From GCA-020343675 sp964462945 (GTDB taxonomy: Bacteria; Planctomycetota; Phycisphaerae; Sedimentisphaerales; Anaerobacaceae): DNA of 64,000 bases. This document shows, one piece after another, positions 61,687-64,000 of the stretch. A program made the position numbers and the translations under genes. A model generated the notes under the pieces. The model saw only the letters and a program-made list of their open reading frames with translations, did no database searches and had not been told where the DNA came from. The first letter of the stretch is position 1. Every line of letters starts with the position of its first letter. The stretch lies in contig CAYWZW010000002.1 of the NCBI GenBank assembly GCA_964462945.1, forward strand, positions 1-64,000. Reading direction: 5' to 3'.

Positions 61687-62003
61687 TGTTGCTCCTCTAC
61701 GGCTCTATCATTCCCGATCAGTCTATCTTGCGGAAGCAACAGACCTCCGCCATCAGTCACGGCGACGATTGTAAATCCCTCGCGGACGTCTTGGAACAAG
61801 AAAGCCCGCAGAATTCACGGGACACCTTCAATCCCCCACTGTTACTGCCCTAAAGCCGTCCGCCTCATATGCCGATAACGGATGAAGAAACATCTCCGAA
61901 CACCGATGGATAATAAGCTGAATGGTGCCATCAATGTACATCCTTGTTCCCAGCATTCAGAACTTGGTCGATAAGACCGTACCCAGCAAGGGAGGTACGT
62001 ATT
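61687..62003. other. Gene-free interval before the DUF5677-like gene
   Basis: About 317 bases between divergent genes. No promoter consensus, repeat or hairpin stands out. It ends with the GGGAGG ribosome binding site of the next gene. Confidence 0.5.
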
Positions 62004-63206
62004 GTGGCCAACGGTACTGAGGCCGCTGTTGATGCGCAGTTCCAACTGCTCATTCAGCAAGGCACGGAGCTGCAGGGTGCGTTCGACTCCGAGCAAGCGA
62101 TCGAGCCACAGCATATTGCGATGATTCGCAATTGGATGAATCAGGCATTAGATCTCATCGAGCCAGCGGCGCCGCCTAGCGATGCCGAGTTCAACACGCT
62201 TATGGGAATAAGACAGGCATATTCAAACACGACGTCTATTCTTCCGGGGAATACTTCGGAGCACATCCGGAGGATTCACGCGGCTCTAATTCGCGCGTAC
62301 GAGTACTTCTGTGCTTGGTGTAAGTGTGATTTCTCACAAATAGAACCCACCATGCGAGCGAGTGCTTGTCACCGGATTCTTGATCAGACTTGGCGTTTCA
62401 GCAGAAATGGCTTGCTGCAAGTCCTGAAGGGCAAGGAGGACGGGCGAACCAAGCGGACTGCATTGCTACACAGCTACAGCCGGATGTATTGCTGGGTTCA
62501 CAGCATGGTCAAGCTGGGTAATAACAATAGTGTGGAAACACTCATTGCAGAGCACACCCTCGCACTCGCTGCATGTCTACGGGCAATCCTTGAACTCTTT
62601 CTGGATATTAACCTCCTCCAATATGATAAGGTCGCAAAGGGGCCTGAGAAGTTCTTCTCTTTTGAGAGGGTGGCGCGCCATAAAATCGCCAACACCTCTT
62701 TGGAGTTGGACAAAGAATACAAGCACCTAACGAACAAGCAGCGAATCGCTTATGGGGATGCTGCCGTGGGTACGAAGGCCGAGATAGATGACTGTATTGT
62801 AAGGTCATGGGGCATCATAAAGAACGGAAAGAACAAAGGGAAGCCGAATCGCCCACAACACTGGACAGGCATGACTGTGATTGACCGCGTGAAAAATCTG
62901 GGGGGCGCCTGCGTTCGCTACTACGCTTATAGTTACCACTACTGTAATTGGAGTCTTCATTCGGGATACGCCGGGCCTCTCATGAAGACGAAAGAGAATG
63001 CCTCGTTGTTCTGTGCCTTTACCTACACGTATGCCAACGAGATGTTTCTGCGTGTAATAGAAATGATGATGGAGGAATTCGCCGAATTCCTAGACGTGGC
63101 TGTTCTCAAGGAGCAACTCAAGAAAGTAGAACTGCGCGGCGCTCATGTGCTGTGGGATGCTGCGGTGAAAGCAGGAAAGACCGGGGTAGACAAGCCTGCG
63201 TGCTAA
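62004..63206 (+). CDS. Hypothetical protein, possibly DUF5677 family
   Basis: 400 residues, all-helical, cytosolic. The central part (LIAEHTLALAACLRAILELF, RVARHKIANTSLELDKEY) and the segment YYAYSYHYCNWSLHSGYAG resemble DUF5677, a HEPN-like helical family often found in genomic islands. The assignment is by pattern only. The start is taken as GTG at 62004, because GGGAGG lies eight bases upstream; the longer frame from 61944 has no ribosome site. GC content is lower than in the preceding genes, suggesting the start of an accessory region. Convergent with the DUF4062-like gene. Confidence 0.6.
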   Translation: MANGTEAAVDAQFQLLIQQGTELQGAFDSEQAIEPQHIAMIRNWMNQALDLIEPAAPPSDAEFNTLMGIRQAYSNTTSILPGNTSEHIRRIHAALIRAYEYFCAWCKCDFSQIEPTMRASACHRILDQTWRFSRNGLLQVLKGKEDGRTKRTALLHSYSRMYCWVHSMVKLGNNNSVETLIAEHTLALAACLRAILELFLDINLLQYDKVAKGPEKFFSFERVARHKIANTSLELDKEYKHLTNKQRIAYGDAAVGTKAEIDDCIVRSWGIIKNGKNKGKPNRPQHWTGMTVIDRVKNLGGACVRYYAYSYHYCNWSLHSGYAGPLMKTKENASLFCAFTYTYANEMFLRVIEMMMEEFAEFLDVAVLKEQLKKVELRGAHVLWDAAVKAGKTGVDKPAC

Positions 63207-63213
63207 GGACGAG

Positions 63214-63296
63214 CGGATAACGGGTCAGTCCTCGGATTTCAGTATCGAAGGCATTGCACTTACTTCCGAGAATTGACCGCTCCCGGTCCCGTTATT
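63214..63296. terminator. Nested stem between convergent genes
   Basis: ATAACGGG near 63217 pairs with CCCGTTAT near 63288, and inside it GGTCA pairs with TGACC and CTCGG with CCGAG. Because the stem is symmetrical, it could end transcription from both sides. Confidence 0.5.
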
Positions 63297-63308
63297 TCCC
63301 CTTTGACA

Positions 63309-64000
63309 TCATGGGTTTGTGGTATCTGAAACGTCATACCCCTCCTGCGTCAGCCCGAATAGCTCCCTCTTGTACCCCCTGTCTATGATGAGACCTGCTG
63401 CCTCAAGCTCTTCTATAACCGATTCCCACTTTGCCCGGGCGCGAGGGGAAGATTCTTCCACAAAATCCTTCCTGTTTGTTTGAACGGAGAAACCGTCCGT
63501 CGTGATAATACGCAGGACTACCCCGTCCGGGTCACGACAGGCCTCTTTGAGTAGCAATTGAGCTTCCTTTGAGAGCTGCGGCGTTTTGGACGCCACAAAC
63601 GAACGAATGAGCTGGTCCCCTAACCTCCCACCTTGCCGGGCATACTGCTCTTTGTTCAGTTCAATTTGGAGATGTCTGTAGAACTCGGATTTGAATTCGC
63701 CCAGCGAGGAAAAGGTGCTGCACAAGCCACGGGCTCTGCACGCCTCCCTGAAGCGTTTGAGTTCGCCATACTGTTCTTCGTCTATGCTGTCAGGATGAAC
63801 AGGTTCAACAGAGAAATAGAGCATCGCAGGTTTACCTGCTTTAATGTGTTCCTCGATCTCTTCTACGGTACCACTTGGGTATCCCCCGGTGGGGGTCCCC
63901 ATTCTGGTCCAGAATACCCCGACCAGCAGGTCACAGTCTCTCAGGACCTGCTTGTTGATTATGGCTTGGGGGCGATCACCCACAGCAGGAGAAGCATGGG
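63309..64000 (-). CDS. DUF4062-like protein, cut by the right edge
   Basis: The frame is open to the window edge, so the N-terminus is missing. The visible part begins GDRPQAIINKQVLRDCDLLV, then GVFWTRMGTPTGGYPSGTVE, a pattern of the DUF4062 family (a Rossmann-like domain at the N-terminus of NTPase, TIR-like and signalling proteins). The last ~100 residues look like a winged-helix or related small domain (SVIEELEAAGLIIDRGYKRE, LFGLTQEGYDVSD). Such proteins are common in accessory and defence-associated loci, but no other defence gene is visible here. The GTG at 63983 is only an internal candidate start. Confidence 0.7.
   Translation of the reverse strand, partial: HASPAVGDRPQAIINKQVLRDCDLLVGVFWTRMGTPTGGYPSGTVEEIEEHIKAGKPAMLYFSVEPVHPDSIDEEQYGELKRFREACRARGLCSTFSSLGEFKSEFYRHLQIELNKEQYARQGGRLGDQLIRSFVASKTPQLSKEAQLLLKEACRDPDGVVLRIITTDGFSVQTNRKDFVEESSPRARAKWESVIEELEAAGLIIDRGYKRELFGLTQEGYDVSDTTNP

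Overview
The window looks like a chromosome segment of a free-living planctomycete, most likely class Phycisphaerae. This is an inference from gene content: large secreted beta-helix and dockerin-like proteins, exported enzymes with twin-arginine signals, a prepilin with an H-x9-DG-type C-terminus, a membrane Ser/Thr kinase with an N-terminal zinc-finger-like segment, long GC-moderate intergenic regions filled with short degenerate repeats, and a B12-dependent ribonucleotide reductase. No rRNA, tRNA, CRISPR array, phage or intact transposase gene was seen.

Layout. 1-8.5 kb: a partial ORF at the left edge, an outer-membrane TpsB/FhaC-type transporter, a Tat-exported DegT-family aminotransferase, a large Tat-exported protein of unknown activity, an EamA transporter and a membrane-anchored protein. 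8.5-20.2 kb: a secreted InlB-repeat/dockerin-like protein, a prepilin plus Ser/Thr kinase pair divergent from an FHA-histidine kinase, a methyltransferase/Ca2+ antiporter pair with overlapping stop and start, two small genes behind a near-consensus promoter, and a DUF502 protein. 20.2-21.9 kb: a gene-free repeat zone. 21.9-27 kb: a Tat TIM-barrel protein, a TPR lipoprotein, a CheX-like/CBS fusion and mtaB. 27-34.3 kb: a pilM-led three-gene operon for an inner-membrane pilus or type II secretion-like platform, then a coiled-coil lipoprotein. 34.6-41.8 kb: a beta-helix protein, then ndk, an OmpA/Pal-like lipoprotein, ispH and rpsA (housekeeping). 42.4-52.7 kb: three paralogous secreted multidomain proteins, two sharing an exact ~2-kb 3' half, and a DUF362/beta-helix fusion. 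52.8-55 kb: an ECF sigma factor gene broken by one in-frame amber codon, its putative anti-sigma factor and a PDZ protein. 55-61.7 kb: a short uvrC, nrdJ behind two NrdR-like boxes, a small membrane protein and another beta-helix protein. 62-64 kb: a DUF5677-like protein and a DUF4062-like protein cut by the window edge.

How it fits together. Much of the window serves the cell envelope and exterior: secreted adhesin or polysaccharide-active proteins, an outer-membrane exporter, a pilus-type assembly platform, OmpA and coiled-coil lipoproteins, and an envelope-stress-like sigma/anti-sigma/PDZ set. The most interesting signals are the recently homogenised duplicated secreted gene, the amber-interrupted sigma factor, the NrdR-type operator pair at nrdJ, several families of palindromic or degenerate intergenic repeats (one of them inside a coding sequence), and the PilM fusion operon.
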